A stretch of DNA of 64,000 bases from NCBI GenBank assembly GCA_001874335.1, contig MPDE01000001.1, positions 186,001 through 250,000 on the forward strand, written 5' to 3'. Of the stretch, positions 62,775 to 64,000 are shown in pieces. Source of the stretch: Bacteroidetes bacterium MedPE-SWsnd-G2. Lineage in GTDB: Bacteria > Bacteroidota > Bacteroidia > Flavobacteriales > Flavobacteriaceae. Position 1 is the stretch's first letter. Every line of letters starts with the position of its first letter. A program made the translations under genes and the position numbers. The notes under the pieces were generated by a model. It made no database searches. It saw nothing but the letters and a program-made list of their open reading frames with translations, and was not told the origin of the DNA.

Positions 62775-63074
62775 ATGAAAGGTAAAGTTAAATATCAATT
62801 TACAAGTACAATATGGAAGCATGATGCCCCAGGAGGCTGGCACTTTACCTCACTTCCTAAATCAACTTCTCGGGACATTAGAACCCTTTTTGGATGGCAA
62901 GAAGAAGGTTGGGGTCGTATGAAAGTAAAAGCTCAAATTGAAGATGTAAATTGGGAAACAGCCATTTGGTTTGACACAAAATTAGACACTTATATTCTGC
63001 CCTTAAAAGCCGAAATTAGAAAAAAATGCAAACTAGATATTGATACAATCACTCAAATCTATATTTACATTTAA
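62775..63074 (+). CDS. DUF1905 domain protein
   Basis: The protein has 99 residues and matches the family along its length: KVKYQFTSTIWKHDAPGGWH, then FTSLPKSTSRDIRTLFG, GWGRMKVKAQIEDVNWETAI and LPLKAEIRKKCKLDIDT. Function unknown. It probably shares a transcript with the gene before it. Confidence 0.88.
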   Translation: MKGKVKYQFTSTIWKHDAPGGWHFTSLPKSTSRDIRTLFGWQEEGWGRMKVKAQIEDVNWETAIWFDTKLDTYILPLKAEIRKKCKLDIDTITQIYIYI

Positions 63075-63168
63075 TCCAAAATTTTTAAGTTGTTTTTCAT
63101 CAATTTTCAATTCACTCTATTACAATACATTATCGCTTTTAAGCTATGGTTTTAATCTATCAAAGCCT

Positions 63169-63176
63169 TAACTTTG
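63169..63176 (+). promoter_or_regulatory. -7 promoter element of the DUF748-like gene
   Basis: TAACTTTG matches TAnnTTTG exactly, 38 bases before the ATG at 63215. Confidence 0.55.
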
Positions 63177-63214
63177 CCTCCTCAAACTACTAAGAACCAG
63201 AGGATTAAAAAACA

Positions 63215-64000
63215 ATGAAGACAAAGGCGATAAAAGCAATATTAATTATCATAGGTTTAATAAGCATTCTATTGCTTGTACTTCCCTATTTCGCCAAAAG
63301 TTATGCTATAGATAATAGCAAGGCTCTCGTTGGTCGCCAGATAGATTTAGATAAATTAAAGGTCAATTATTTTACAGGAACAGTTTCTATAATCGACTTT
63401 AAAATGCTTGAAGAAAATGCAAAAGATCCCTTCGTGGTTTTTGACACACTTATTGTCAATTTAGAACCACTGCAATTGTTCAAGGACAATATTGAAATAG
63501 AATCCCTTTACTTAAAAGGCTTAGATGTCAATCTTACGATGAAAGATTCAACCTTTAATTTTGATGATTTAATTGCCTTTCATACTTCTACCGAAACAGA
63601 CAGCATTAAAACAGACAGCACAAGCACAAACTTCAAATACAACCTGTCAAATTTAGAAGTAAAAGATTCAAACATTCATTTTGACAATCAAAATATTGAT
63701 CACGTCACCGAAATAGAGAATTTTTCATTTATACTGCCATATATCGGTTGGGACCAAACACAAAAAAGTAATGCCGATTTAAAATTCAACTTTCCAAAAG
63801 GCGGTTTTCTGGCTTCAAAGCTTAATATCAATCCAATTGATGGTGCGTTCGATGCGCAACTAAGTGTGGGTAATCTTCAATTGGAGCCCTTTTATAAATA
63901 TGTTGCAGAACACATAGAGATAAACAGTTTTAACGGACTTCTAAATACAGAAATACTTTTAGAAGGCAACACTTTTGATCTTTTAAAAACAGTTATTTCT
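63215..64000 (+). CDS. DUF748/AsmA-like protein, N-terminal part
   Basis: The frame opens at the ATG at 63215 and runs off the right edge (262 codons visible). A membrane helix (about 6-28) is followed by an AsmA-like periplasmic domain: VNYFTGTVSIIDFKMLEENA, FDTLIVNLEPLQLFKDNIEI and IESLYLKGLDVNLTMKDSTF are typical of DUF748. Such bridge-like proteins are thought to move lipids across the envelope. The remainder is outside the window. Confidence 0.83.
   Translation, partial: MKTKAIKAILIIIGLISILLLVLPYFAKSYAIDNSKALVGRQIDLDKLKVNYFTGTVSIIDFKMLEENAKDPFVVFDTLIVNLEPLQLFKDNIEIESLYLKGLDVNLTMKDSTFNFDDLIAFHTSTETDSIKTDSTSTNFKYNLSNLEVKDSNIHFDNQNIDHVTEIENFSFILPYIGWDQTQKSNADLKFNFPKGGFLASKLNINPIDGAFDAQLSVGNLQLEPFYKYVAEHIEINSFNGLLNTEILLEGNTFDLLKTVIS

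Overview
The window is a 64 kb, AT-rich chromosomal segment from a member of the Bacteroidetes, almost certainly family Flavobacteriaceae. The evidence is the GSCFA protein, DUF6090 proteins, a type IX secretion (T9SS) sorting domain, the RluA-PASTA-Ddl-CoaD gene order, TAnnTTTG promoter elements (over era, der and others), and weak or absent Shine-Dalgarno sites. The genus cannot be fixed from sequence alone. No tRNA, rRNA, CRISPR array, transposase or integrase was recognised.

Region 1 (1-17.7 kb) is core housekeeping: a UDG-like fragment, yaaA, an RluA-type pseudouridine synthase, a PASTA protein, ddl, coaD, a GSCFA protein, alaS, an M23 peptidase, a MerR regulator, a LemA/TPM operon, a TonB-receptor-like outer-membrane protein, and the GTPases der and era.

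Region 2 (17.9-30.3 kb) looks like a stress-response locus. It holds a degenerate receiver protein, an intact LuxR-type response regulator, its histidine kinase (broken by an in-frame TAA and lacking an ATG), creD, a metallophosphoesterase, an M48 peptidase, and five paralogues of a CsbD-like family, four of which have two tandem modules. Nine promoters here share one rigid architecture: a TARG-N7-CCTA operator, a second TAGG half-site operator 26 bp later, and TTTG exactly 41 bp after that. A tenth, in front of the degenerate receiver gene, differs by 1 bp. These promoters drive four CsbD-like genes, a secreted protein, a 39-codon ORF, the receiver gene, and three tandem units that carry no gene but end in intrinsic terminators. 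Those three units look like small RNAs, about 115-120 nt each. This undescribed regulon is the main discovery of the window.

Region 3 (30.3-41.9 kb) carries ordinary accessory metabolism and envelope genes: a beta-helix protein, a CDF transporter, a bestrophin, several DUF proteins, an SDR, an AraC regulator (with a decayed copy of its 3' end 1.1 kb away), and an FKBP-type lipoprotein.

Region 4 (41.9-57.1 kb) is an all-plus-strand array of unrelated small genes. Six DUF6090 paralogues and one DUF6090 remnant are scattered through it, four of them behind a near-identical promoter cassette. Other spacers carry a repeated CTTTGTGCTAATTT element and CCGTTAGC/CCGTTGTG junctions just before start codons, which resembles a gene-cassette array. 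The ammonium transporter amt, with a 17-bp palindrome in its promoter, lies inside.

Region 5 (57.1-64 kb) holds a T9SS-secreted nuclease/phosphatase-like protein, a methyltransferase, a cation transporter, a TlpA-like thioredoxin, a MepA-like peptidase with an unusual start, small DUF proteins, and the start of a DUF748/AsmA-like protein that runs off the window.
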